From assembly GCA_031254155.1 (NCBI GenBank), contig JAIRVA010000202.1:1-18045 (forward strand): DNA of 18,045 nt. Direction: 5' to 3'. Under the pieces are notes generated by a model. The model saw only the letters and a list, made by a program, of their open reading frames with translations. It had not been told where the DNA came from and ran no database searches. Below are positions 1 through 5,997 of the stretch, piece after piece. The stretch's first letter is position 1, and each line of letters begins with the position of its first letter. A program made the translations under genes and the position numbers. The stretch is from Propionibacteriaceae bacterium (GTDB lineage: Bacteria > Actinomycetota > Actinomycetes > Propionibacteriales > Propionibacteriaceae).

Positions 1-1456
1 AGTCAGCCCAGATTCTGCGGATGAGCGTATAGGACGGGGCCGTCGTGGTCTCCAACGCCCGGCAGCATGACTGCTCGAGCCGGGTGGCACCGCCGGTCTT
101 CCGGGCGAGCGACATCACGCCCAGACACGACCGGTAGGACTGCTCGACGATCTTCCGGGACGCCAGGATCGCCTGGATGGCTTCCACGCATCCCGTCCCG
201 ATCGTGGCCGCCCACTGCTCGAACCGTTGCGGAGTCCAGTCGGTCAACTGGTGGCGGTGGCCTTCCGGCATGTGTTCAGCCACCGTGGAGTACCGGTTCT
301 GCACCCCTGTCAACCGGGCATGGGTTGCGACCCGTTCGGCCCCGTCGAACACTTCGACCAGGTGCGACGTGACCCGGATGTCGAGACTGTGCCCGATCAG
401 CCGGGACGGGACCGAGTAGAAGTTCTTCTCGACCTGGACATGATAGTTGACCTGGACTTTCGCCGTGCGCAGGTCAGCCAACTCGAACCGGAACGGCGGT
501 AACACCACCCTGAGCGGCGCCTCGTCACGGCGGAACACGACCAGACGGGAATCCTCCCGCTTCTGGAACGGTTTCGCGTTGATCCGTCCCACTTCGGCTG
601 CGACAGCCTCGTTCAACTCGGGCAGACCGATGAACTGCCGGTCCCGCAACGTGGCCGCGACCTGGTTAGCCACAAACCTGACGCTGCCCTCCACGACGGG
701 CTTGTCCCTGGGCCGTTTCACCCTCGCAGGCACGACCACGGTGCCGTAATGCTCGGCCAGCCGGGCATACGCCGGGTTCAACGCCGGCTCATACCGGTCA
801 GACCGGGCCACACCCGTGCGCAGATTGTCCGGTATCAACAACCGGGCGGCACCACCGAACGCTTCGAACGCGTGAACATGACCCTCGACCCACGACCCCA
901 ACCCCATGTCCGGGAACCCCTCGACATACGAGTACGCCGAGTACGACCACGCGGCCACGAACAACCACGCCCGGCACACCACACCCGTCAACGGGTCAAT
1001 GAACCCCATCGGGTCACCCGCCCAGTCCACCTCGACCGATTCCCCAGGAGTCCGCACCATCCGTAACACCGCACCCGTCGACTTCACCCACCTGCGATAC
1101 TGCTCGTTGAAGAACGAGTATTGGTACGGCGCCCCGCCCGAAGCCCGGCACTGGTCAGCATACTCGTTCCACAACAACAACAGAGTCACGTTCGGCCGGC
1201 CCAGTTCCCGGTGCACCCGCTCGAAATCAGGGACCACCCGGCCCGGCTGGTGGCCAGACCCGGCCGGCTCGCCGAGCACCAGGCGGCGGACCCCGTCCAC
1301 ACCAAGACCCGCCGCCTCCTCCCAACCAATCCCTGCCGCCCGCACCGCGGCAAACACTCCCGCGACCGTGTTCCGCGAACACCCCAGCACGTCCGCGATC
1401 CCACGCTGGCTCACCCCCTCACCAGCAAGCCGGACAATCCTCCCATAATCAACCAT
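1..1456 (-). CDS. istA: IS21-family transposase IstA (partial, C-terminus off window)
   Basis: 485 codons are open from the ATG at 1456 to the window edge, so only a short C-terminal piece should be missing (IstA proteins are typically about 400-520 aa). Residues about 5-35 form a helix-turn-helix for DNA binding (GVSQRGIADVLGCSRNTV). An rve integrase core follows, with the visible DDE triad D144 (VEVDWAGD), D210 (LIPDN) and E256 (KPVVEG). The visible C-terminal end (CRALE..APSYTLIRRI) matches the tail of IS21 transposases. A purine-rich GGAAGGAAA precedes the ATG by about 6 bases. The protein would catalyse cut-and-paste or co-integrate transposition together with the IstB AAA+ helper. No frameshift is visible, so the transposase may be intact. 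The family assignment is secure; activity is unknown. Confidence 0.9.
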   Translation of the reverse strand, partial: MVDYGRIVRLAGEGVSQRGIADVLGCSRNTVAGVFAAVRAAGIGWEEAAGLGVDGVRRLVLGEPAGSGHQPGRVVPDFERVHRELGRPNVTLLLLWNEYADQCRASGGAPYQYSFFNEQYRRWVKSTGAVLRMVRTPGESVEVDWAGDPMGFIDPLTGVVCRAWLFVAAWSYSAYSYVEGFPDMGLGSWVEGHVHAFEAFGGAARLLIPDNLRTGVARSDRYEPALNPAYARLAEHYGTVVVPARVKRPRDKPVVEGSVRFVANQVAATLRDRQFIGLPELNEAVAAEVGRINAKPFQKREDSRLVVFRRDEAPLRVVLPPFRFELADLRTAKVQVNYHVQVEKNFYSVPSRLIGHSLDIRVTSHLVEVFDGAERVATHARLTGVQNRYSTVAEHMPEGHRHQLTDWTPQRFEQWAATIGTGCVEAIQAILASRKIVEQSYRSCLGVMSLARKTGGATRLEQSCCRALETTTAPSYTLIRRIWAD

Positions 1457-1517
1457 GACAGTTTCCTTCCGTCGAACCCGTGCCCCTGTTAGCACGGAAC
1501 AACGCAAAGTCCACCAC

Positions 1518-1595
1518 GGCTCACCCCACCGGAACACCGGCCCACCCGATCACGGAACACCAGCCCACCCGACACCGGCACACTGGCTCACCCCA
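1518..1595. repeat. Short direct repeats at the IS21 terminus
   Basis: Two kinds of repeat are visible. The 11-mer GGCTCACCCCA occurs at 1518-1528 and again at 1585-1595. A 20-mer beginning CGGAACACC and ending CCCACCCGA occurs at 1530-1549 and 1553-1572, identical at 19 of 20 positions. IS21-family ends are known to carry several internal copies of a transposase-binding repeat, so these are probably IstA binding sites. Their function is inferred. Confidence 0.6.
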
Positions 1596-1611
1596 AGCGG
1601 AACAACATCAG

Positions 1612-1830
1612 CCCTCCCCAAGCGAAATATCCAACGGGCGCGTTATCGGCCTCGAAGTGAAAGCCTCCATCAGCCTCAGCCGGGCTGACTTCACTGGTTT
1701 GGGCTACCTGCGCGAGAAACTCGGCCGCGCGTTCGTAGAGGGTGTTGTCCTCTACACCGGCGAGGTCGAGGTACCCTGGGGCGACCGGCTCCGCGGCCTG
1801 CCCGTGTTAGCCTTGTGGGAAACCCGGTGA
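1612..1830 (+). pseudogene. 3' remnant of a DUF4143-type ATP-binding protein gene
   Basis: The last 72 codons of an otherwise lost gene survive, reading NGRVIGLEVKAS, then ADFTGLGYLREKLG, FVEGVVLYTG and GDRLRGLPVLALW before TGA. This matches the C-terminus of the AAA_14/DUF4143 ATPases, where the E-V-K of 'GLEVKAS' belongs to a PD-(D/E)XK-like fold. The family is normally about 400 aa with an N-terminal Walker ATPase. Here everything upstream is IS21 sequence, so the gene was truncated by the insertion or by a later deletion. The frame stays open into the IS end, giving a longer but meaningless ORF from 1480. Not expected to be functional. Confidence 0.7.
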
Positions 1831-1857
1831 CAGATTGTGCTGGGTTGACGCTGGAGC

Positions 1858-1995
1858 CTACGTGTTGCTCATCGCGTCGATGAGTTGTTGGACGAGGAAA
1901 GCGAACGCCGGTGCGATGGTGGGGTCGCCGAAGGCCGCTTCGGCAGCGAGTCGCGGCACAAGACCGTCCGGCCTGGTGGCTTCCTTCGCGAGATA
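1858..1995 (-). pseudogene. 3' fragment of the AbiEii-like nucleotidyltransferase gene, cut off by IS630
   Basis: 44 codons (YLAKEATRPDGLVPRL..., ending QQLIDAMSNT then TAG at 1860-1858) are open on the minus strand with no start codon, and end abruptly at the TA dinucleotide 1994-1995. They continue in frame from codon Tyr227 of the gene fragment on the other side of the IS630 element: removing 1996-3134 and one TA gives GCT TAT CTC GCG AAG across the junction. This is therefore the displaced C-terminus of the 3131-3814 gene. The stretch ends 27 bases from the stop of the convergent DUF4143 remnant. Confidence 0.85.
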
Positions 1996-2020
1996 CTAAG
2001 GGGAGCGTTGGTTAGTAGAC
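1996..2020 (+). repeat. IS630 left terminal inverted repeat
   Basis: This 25-bp end matches the reverse complement of 3110-3134 at 19 of 25 positions, sharing the blocks CTAA, GAGCGT, GT and AGTAGAC. It is preceded by the TA target site at 1994-1995. Confidence 0.88.
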
Positions 2021-2027
2021 AGTGGGG

Positions 2028-3080
2028 TTATGTGGTGGCTGTTTGTTCGGCTCGGGTGATGTAGGCGAGGTTGGGGTCGTGGAAGAAACCGCGGACGAGG
2101 GCGGGGAGTTTCTGGAGGCGGCGGAGCGCGCTGACGCAGAGGGCTTTGAACTGGTCGGGGCCGGTGATGATACGGCGTCCGACCCGGTCGTTTTTGTCGT
2201 TCTTACATACCCATTCGTCGGGGTTGAGCTGGGGCGAGTACGAGGGCAGGAACTTCAAGGTGAGACGGCCGTTCGTTGACTCGGCGTACTCGCGGACGGC
2301 TTTCGACCGGTGGACGGGGTGGCCGTCCACGATGAGGATGACCGGACGGGCCGTGCCGGCGACCAGGCGCTGGCAGAACGTGATGAACTTCGGCGCGGTC
2401 ATCGTGCCCTGGACGATCTGGAACCGGAGCTCACCACGCGGGGACACGGCGGAGACCATGTTCACACTGAACCGGGCACCGGTGGCTTCCCGGATCACCG
2501 GAGTACGCCCGACCGCGCCCCACGTCGTCCCCGCGTGATGGTCGGACCGTACGGAGGCTTCGTCGGCGAAGAAAATCACCGCACCCGTCTTCTTCGCCTG
2601 GGCCACGATCCCCGGATACTCCTCGGCGCGCCACGCCTCGGCTTTCTCCGGGTCTGCCTGGTACGCCCGGTAGAGGGGACGCTGCGGCGACAACCCGATC
2701 CGGCGCAACAACCGGCCCACCGCCGACACTGACAACCGGATCCGGAACTCCCGCCGGATCACTTCCCGCACCAGATCCCTGGTCCACAACCCGAAATCAA
2801 ATCCCGCCTGGTCCGGGTTCGACCCCACCACGACCTCGTACACCCGCCTGGTCTGGGCCTGGTCCAGCTTCGGCTTGCGCCCCGGCACCGGCTTCGCCTT
2901 CAACGACTCCCGCCCGCTCCTCGACTCCTTCGCCACCCAGGCGTACACCGTCGACCGGTTCATCCCGATCGCCCGGGCCACCTCCACCGGATGCACCCCC
3001 GCCCGCACCTGGTCCACCGCCCGTAACCGCAACGTCTCCAACGTCTGGTGGTCCAGCCTGCGGCCATCATTCTCACGCAT
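2028..3080 (-). CDS. IS630-family DDE transposase
   Basis: A 350-aa transposase. The N-terminal helix-turn-helix (HPVEVARAIGMNRSTVYAW, about residues 30-48) and a second winged-helix region (to about 130) bind the terminal repeats. The DDE catalytic core then shows D173 (FFADEASV), D252 (LIVDGHPVH) and E289 (SPQLNPDEW), with the characteristic 'LPSYSPQLNP.E' motif of IS630. The ATG at 3080 is preferred over the in-frame TTG at 3086. No Shine-Dalgarno is obvious, but GATAAT lies 5 bases upstream of the ATG. The TAA stop is at 2030-2028, just inside the left inverted repeat. The frame is intact with all catalytic residues, so activity is possible. Confidence 0.93.
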   Translation of the reverse strand: MRENDGRRLDHQTLETLRLRAVDQVRAGVHPVEVARAIGMNRSTVYAWVAKESRSGRESLKAKPVPGRKPKLDQAQTRRVYEVVVGSNPDQAGFDFGLWTRDLVREVIRREFRIRLSVSAVGRLLRRIGLSPQRPLYRAYQADPEKAEAWRAEEYPGIVAQAKKTGAVIFFADEASVRSDHHAGTTWGAVGRTPVIREATGARFSVNMVSAVSPRGELRFQIVQGTMTAPKFITFCQRLVAGTARPVILIVDGHPVHRSKAVREYAESTNGRLTLKFLPSYSPQLNPDEWVCKNDKNDRVGRRIITGPDQFKALCVSALRRLQKLPALVRGFFHDPNLAYITRAEQTATT

Positions 3081-3109
3081 ACACAATTATCCCACACAAC
3101 CACCAAAAA

Positions 3110-3134
3110 GTCTACTTACTTACGCTCGGATTAG
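3110..3134 (-). repeat. IS630 right terminal inverted repeat
   Basis: Partner of 1996-2020, with TA at 3135-3136 immediately outside. The first bases inside this repeat create the premature TAA stop (3133-3131) of the interrupted nucleotidyltransferase gene. Confidence 0.88.
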
Positions 3135-3814
3135 TAAGCGAGTGCTTTCGTTGACACGCGGGCGGACTCTGGTTCGGTCCGGTGACTACGGAACCCCTCG
3201 GCTAGCGGCTCGGTTTCGATGGTCTGGAACATGCGGAAAGTGTCAAGGGCGTCCTTGGCCTTGAGTCGGCCTGGCTGATGTCGGCCGTTTTGGTCGCGTT
3301 CGGCGATTTTGATGATCTTGGCAACCACGAGTGCCGCTGGGTTCGCCACTTTGAGATCAAAGACGCGGGGGTCGTTGTCCGCGAACGACGCGATGCGGTG
3401 GATCGCATGGTCGATCAGGGCGGGTTCGAGGCCAGGAGCGATCCTGCCGACGCTTTTTGCGTGGGGAGGAATACGGGCGCTACGGGCGGTTCTGCTGGTG
3501 GCGCCAGACTGAAAAGGGGCGATCATGATGTCGATGGCGATGTCATGGGTGCCGAGCCAGTGACCGGGGTTGGAGCCGGGGGTGAAGCCAGCGTCAATGA
3601 GTGTGCGAGCGATCTCCGGGCTGTCCGCCAGGTGGCGGGTGTCGAGGGCGAGGTCGCCGTCGGTGGTCATGGGTGGTACAACCAGGGTCCCCGCGCCCGT
3701 ATGGAGATAGACGGCTTGCGCGCCGACGAGGATAAGGTTGTCGAGATGGGCGTACAGCGCGTCCAGTGCATCGAGGAGAACCTGGCGGGCCGCGACGTGT
3801 TCAGGGGTGGGCAT
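3131..3814 (-). CDS. AbiEii/MenT-like nucleotidyltransferase toxin, truncated by IS630
   Basis: Resembles the nucleotidyltransferase toxins of type IV / AbiE-MenAT modules, whose characterised members transfer nucleotides to tRNA acceptor ends. Visible motifs are the fold's G-A-x-A (LVGAQAVYLH, G31), the metal-binding T-x-D-x-D type signature TTDGDLALD (D52, D54), a third acidic IAIDIMIAP (D95) and the lysine-rich VVAKIIKIAERD...LKAKDALDTFR (about 164-193). The ATG at 3814 is chosen over the one at 3826: it overlaps the upstream stop as TAATG and has GGAG about 7 bases before it, implying translational coupling to the AbiEi-like gene. The protein ends after 227 aa at a stop supplied by the IS630 repeat. 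The uninterrupted gene would encode 271 aa, close to family size. The known motifs precede the cut, so residual activity cannot be excluded. Substrate here is unknown. Confidence 0.75.
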   Translation of the reverse strand: MPTPEHVAARQVLLDALDALYAHLDNLILVGAQAVYLHTGAGTLVVPPMTTDGDLALDTRHLADSPEIARTLIDAGFTPGSNPGHWLGTHDIAIDIMIAPFQSGATSRTARSARIPPHAKSVGRIAPGLEPALIDHAIHRIASFADNDPRVFDLKVANPAALVVAKIIKIAERDQNGRHQPGRLKAKDALDTFRMFQTIETEPLAEGFRSHRTEPESARVSTKALAY

Positions 3815-4887
3815 TAGGGTCTCCATTGCGGATCGGTTTTGGCGAGGGCGTCCATGAGCGCTTCGGCTTGCTGAGGGTATCGTCCGGGCAACGTCAGCAG
3901 ATCGGCCAGCACCAGTGGCAGTGGCGCGACTGGAATGCCGTCACGGGACTCAGGATTGTCCAGAATGGTCAGGTCCTGAGGGGCAAGAATGACCACATTC
4001 GCGGCGGATGGTTCCACTGCAGCCACGCCGAGAAGCCGGGCCAGAACGCTCGGATCGTCGGTGTAGACGAGCAATTGTGTGGTGGGGATGAGGGGTGCGA
4101 TCCCTTGTGGGAGCCATGCTTGTGCTGCTCTGGTGCCGCTGACGACCGCACGAGGCGCTCGCGTGAGTACGGCGAGGGTGTTGTCGAGGCCCCGGGGCGC
4201 CACAAACCAACCTGGGGTACCGTTGGAATCTAGTACATGGTAATCAGTAGTCCAACGGTCGAGGAGTTGACGGCGATCAACGGATCTGACTCGCCCAGCC
4301 TCATCACGATCAATCGTGCTGTCCGCCGCCAAAGTGGGCAGGGTCTTCGACACAGTGCCAGGCGAGACGTGAGCCTGGGCGGCTAGGCCACGCACACCGA
4401 CGGGTAGGCTGCCATCGAACAGGGAACGGACAATTCGCCCAGCGGCACGGCCATCCAAACGGCTGATCGTCGTAGAACCACGGTCAGGCTTGGGGGCCTT
4501 GGCGGCCCCTTGCGCGGTGATGGCCAACATCGGGTCGTCCGCGACAATCCGCGCCCAGCCGGTTGCGTCAGCGTAACTGATACCGGCGCGGGCAAGTTGC
4601 TCACGGGCCGGCGCAGATAGGTACTTCGACCAGACCAGTAATCCGGCCCGGCCACGATCAGGAGCACTGCGGATCTCAGCCACTTTGGTCACACGGGCGA
4701 TCTGCGCCGGGGTGACACCTGTAGCCAAGACTGCGAACATGGCCGTGAGGCCCGTTCCGGAGATGATCTCAAGCGTGATGTCGGTCTCATCCCCTGAGAT
4801 CCGAGCTTGCCAGCCATCCGGAAGCACCGCCTGCACCGAGGCAAGTATGAGCGCCTCCGTTTCTGGAAATCGACCGTTTCTCGTCAT
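3814..4887 (-). CDS. AbiEi-like antitoxin / winged-helix transcriptional regulator
   Basis: A 357-aa protein immediately upstream of, and overlapping by 1 base (TAATG), the nucleotidyltransferase gene, as in AbiEi-AbiEii and mycobacterial MenA-MenT pairs. Residues about 80-115 (GLLVWSKYLSAPAREQL..GISYADATGWARI) resemble the restriction-endonuclease-like N-terminal region of such regulators. Residues about 147-205 form a winged helix (GVRGLAAQAHVSPGTVSKTLPTL as recognition helices). The C-terminal part (about 220-350) resembles the AbiEi C-terminal region. Expected role: neutralise the toxin and repress the operon. No Shine-Dalgarno precedes the ATG; instead TTGCCA-N18-TAGACT-N7-ATG suggests a leaderless transcript. 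The frame is intact. Assignment rests on domain pattern plus gene pairing; the exact AbiEi subfamily is uncertain. Confidence 0.7.
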   Translation of the reverse strand: MTRNGRFPETEALILASVQAVLPDGWQARISGDETDITLEIISGTGLTAMFAVLATGVTPAQIARVTKVAEIRSAPDRGRAGLLVWSKYLSAPAREQLARAGISYADATGWARIVADDPMLAITAQGAAKAPKPDRGSTTISRLDGRAAGRIVRSLFDGSLPVGVRGLAAQAHVSPGTVSKTLPTLAADSTIDRDEAGRVRSVDRRQLLDRWTTDYHVLDSNGTPGWFVAPRGLDNTLAVLTRAPRAVVSGTRAAQAWLPQGIAPLIPTTQLLVYTDDPSVLARLLGVAAVEPSAANVVILAPQDLTILDNPESRDGIPVAPLPLVLADLLTLPGRYPQQAEALMDALAKTDPQWRP

Positions 4888-4894
4888 GGGAAAC

Positions 4895-4924
4895 AGTCTA
4901 AATCAGGAAACGTCAGCATGGCAA
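4895..4924 (-). promoter_or_regulatory. Predicted leaderless promoter of the AbiEi/AbiEii-like operon
   Basis: On the minus strand TTGCCA (4924-4919) and TAGACT (4900-4895) are separated by 18 bases, and the start codon begins 7 bases after the -10 hexamer. The -35 box differs from TTGACA at one position and the -10 fits TANNNT. With no Shine-Dalgarno before the ATG, transcription starting at the ATG itself is likely, as is common in actinobacteria. The promoter lies inside the end of the truncated DinJ-like gene. Confidence 0.5.
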
Positions 4925-5094
4925 GCCTGCCCTGCCACTTCACGCCGCAAAAGGGGCAACTTGCGACGATTCACTGTTTTTTTGAAAAACATGCATACCG
5001 CCGTTGACACGTCTAGGCCGAGTTCCTCGCAAATGCCCGCGACCGCGTCCTTGGCCGCCCGATCCAGGCGTACTGTGACCGTCGTCATTGTCAT
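4903..5094 (-). pseudogene. RelB/DinJ-type antitoxin, C-terminally truncated (copy 1)
   Basis: The ORF encodes 63 aa from the ATG at 5094, preceded by AGGAGG at 8 bases. It starts MTMTTVTVRLDRAAKDAVAG, a ribbon-helix-helix strand and helix A, followed by ELGLDVSTAVCMFFKKTVNRRKLP, which is helix B and the usual 'R.IP(F)' transition of RelB/DinJ. After KLPL the toxin-wrapping C-terminal segment is replaced by unrelated residues and a TGA, so the antitoxin should bind DNA but not neutralise a toxin. A longer upstream start (5148) is open but lacks support. No RelE/YafQ toxin gene accompanies it; the next gene downstream, 15 bases away, is the AbiEi-like regulator. The cause may be a frameshift or deletion. 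Confidence 0.65.
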
Positions 5095-5099
5095 GACAA
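5088..5099. promoter_or_regulatory. Palindrome over the DinJ-like start codon, RelB-type operator candidate
   Basis: TTGTCATGACAA is a perfect 12-bp palindrome with the ATG of the antitoxin at its centre. RelB-family operators are built from inverted [A/T]TGT[A/C]A hexamers, which this matches. The second DinJ-like copy has TTATCATGACAA at the same place (6177-6188), one base from symmetry. Autoregulation through this site is inferred. Confidence 0.4.
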
Positions 5100-5109
5100 C
5101 AACCTCCTC
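5091..5109. repeat. 19-bp repeat shared by the two DinJ-like leaders (copy 1)
   Basis: The 19 bases covering ribosome-binding site and start codon (TCATGACAACAACCTCCTC on the plus strand) recur exactly at 6180-6198, and the similarity continues outward with a few changes. This shows the two antitoxin genes share an origin. Confidence 0.7.
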
Positions 5110-5193
5110 ACCACTATCCATACGTGACGACTGTAACACGTTAGGCAATAGATAATCGGATCAGATCCGCGCCCGTAACCGGTGACTCTTGAA

Positions 5194-5229
5194 CTGCAAA
5201 TCGGCGAACATAGTCCTGCAAATCGGCGA
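5194..5229. repeat. Direct repeat of a 14-mer, 22-bp period
   Basis: CTGCAAATCGGCGA occurs at 5194-5207 and 5216-5229, so the repeats start 22 bp apart, close to two helical turns. They lie about 30 bp upstream of the predicted -10 of the 5269 mini-ORF, in the intergenic region between it and the divergent DinJ-like gene. They could be operator half-sites or a chance or relic duplication. Confidence 0.45.
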
Positions 5230-5255
5230 GCGACGGTTACTCGTCTCCGGCAGAG

Positions 5256-5261
5256 TAGCAT
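5256..5261 (+). promoter_or_regulatory. Predicted leaderless -10 box
   Basis: TAGCAT fits the actinobacterial TANNNT -10 and is followed by 7 bases and then the ATG of the mini-ORF at 5269, the spacing of a leaderless transcript. No convincing -35 is seen. Confidence 0.35.
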
Positions 5262-5268
5262 GGGCGGC

Positions 5269-5304
5269 ATGAGCGACGAGAAGCTGTATGAACGGACATC
5301 ATGA
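5269..5304 (+). CDS. 11-codon mini-ORF overlapping the XRE-chimera start
   Basis: The ORF reads MSDEKLYERTS then TGA, and its stop overlaps the ATG of the next gene as ATGA, an arrangement that allows translational coupling. It may be the surviving stub of a deleted upstream gene (in HigBA-type operons a toxin precedes the XRE antitoxin), or a translated leader. There is no protein evidence beyond position and start context. Confidence 0.35.
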   Translation: MSDEKLYERTS

Positions 5305-5984
5305 CTGTCAAGACATGGCCGGCGTTGCGGCCGCGAGTGGTGGCGGAGGTTGGTGCCGACGATCTGGCCCGCGCTCACGGGCGTAATCAGGCGTACATCG
5401 ACGCTGGTCGGTTGGCTGAACGTCGGACTGCCCTCGGCTTGACTCAAGCGAACGTGGCCGAGAGGGCACGCGACGAAAACCTTCTGGTGGTCGCCGCGGT
5501 GGAAGGCTACTCCCGCCGTCGTCGCGTCCCGGCCCGGGACACAATTCTGACCTTCGCTAGCGTCGGCCTACTCCGCCTTATACGCGACAGCTATCCGGTG
5601 CTCCACACCCAAAGCCTTGACGAAAGCGTTGACTTTGCTGAGGACGTCCTCACCCGCTCAGGAGTGCAACTTGCCGACTCGTATCCTGGTAGCAACGCTG
5701 AGGGGTCCGTGTCTGACGAACGATTCATGTACAAAGACCAAGATGTCACTCTTGATGTCACACTGAAAATCGAGCACGTCGTAAACATCATCGCCCGGGA
5801 ACAATGCCTTGGCTTCGACGACGCGTACGAGGACTTCGTGAGTTCCCGTACGTACCAGGCGCTTCAAAAACCCATGTCACTGATGTGGGCCGAGAGCGCT
5901 GAGTACATCGTCGACCGGTACCTTGAGGAGTGGAGTGACCGGCAACATGATCTGCCCGTGGCAGCCTCGCGGGAGGCCAGCTGA
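5301..5984 (+). CDS. Chimeric ORF: XRE helix-turn-helix stub plus DUF3791-like and another small segment
   Basis: 227 codons, apparently composite. Residues 1-57 (MTVKTWPALRPRVVAE..., LAERRTALGLTQANVAERA) match the N-terminus of HigA/XRE-type antitoxins but stop mid helix-turn-helix, before the recognition helix. Residues about 60-118 (EGYSRRRRVPARDTILTF..LLRLIRDSYPVLHTQSLDESVDFAEDVL) look like DUF3791, a small family with the 'Y.VLHTQ' motif. Residues about 154-211 (KIEHVVNIIAREQ..AYEDFVSSRTYQAL...WAESAEYIVDRYLEEW) resemble the small 'SkTY..L......aeYivd.f..E' proteins that often accompany DUF3791 and DUF3990 genes. The ORF may result from successive deletions fusing three genes; whether the product is made is unknown. 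It begins inside the ATGA overlap with the 11-codon ORF and has no Shine-Dalgarno. Domain names are from memory of the motifs and moderately certain. Confidence 0.5.
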   Translation: MTVKTWPALRPRVVAEVGADDLARAHGRNQAYIDAGRLAERRTALGLTQANVAERARDENLLVVAAVEGYSRRRRVPARDTILTFASVGLLRLIRDSYPVLHTQSLDESVDFAEDVLTRSGVQLADSYPGSNAEGSVSDERFMYKDQDVTLDVTLKIEHVVNIIAREQCLGFDDAYEDFVSSRTYQALQKPMSLMWAESAEYIVDRYLEEWSDRQHDLPVAASREAS

Positions 5985-5997
5985 CGCCCGACCGAGG

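Larger units (their letters stand above)
1..1610 (-). mobile_element. IS21-family insertion sequence, one end only (continues past left edge)
   Basis: An almost complete IstA-type transposase reads leftward out of the window. About 150 bases of short direct repeats precede its start, as is usual for IS21 ends. The right boundary is placed near 1610 for two reasons. Reading leftward the end would begin TGATGTTGTTCC, a TG-type terminus, and immediately right of it a protein remnant unrelated to the IS (DUF4143 C-terminus) becomes recognisable. IstB, the second IS21 protein, would lie beyond the left edge. The target duplication cannot be checked because the other end is not visible, so the boundary is good to perhaps 20 bases. 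Confidence 0.8.
1996..3134 (-). mobile_element. Complete IS630-family insertion sequence, 1139 bp
   Basis: The element is bounded by 25-bp imperfect inverted repeats and flanked by a TA on each side (1994-1995 and 3135-3136), which is the target duplication expected of the IS630/Tc1 superfamily. It carries one transposase gene on the minus strand. It interrupts an AbiEii-like toxin gene, and because the two halves of that gene still match in frame, the insertion appears recent or at least undisturbed. Length and gene content are normal for IS630 elements (about 1.0-1.3 kb). Confidence 0.92.

Noticed and set aside
1518..1595. CRISPR-like spacing of short repeats
   Set aside because: Only two copies of each of two different short repeats at an IS end; no regular repeat-spacer pattern and no cas genes.
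1480..1611. Upstream part of the plus-strand ORF that contains the DUF4143 remnant
   Set aside because: This part translates the IS21 terminal repeats and is not similar to any protein; only codons after about 1612 belong to the remnant.
5145..5232. Minus-strand open stretch reading LADLQDYVRRFAVQESPVTGADLIRLSIA
   Set aside because: It looks protein-like but has an upstream in-frame stop and no start codon; too short to call, possibly a gene relic overlapping the 14-bp direct repeats.
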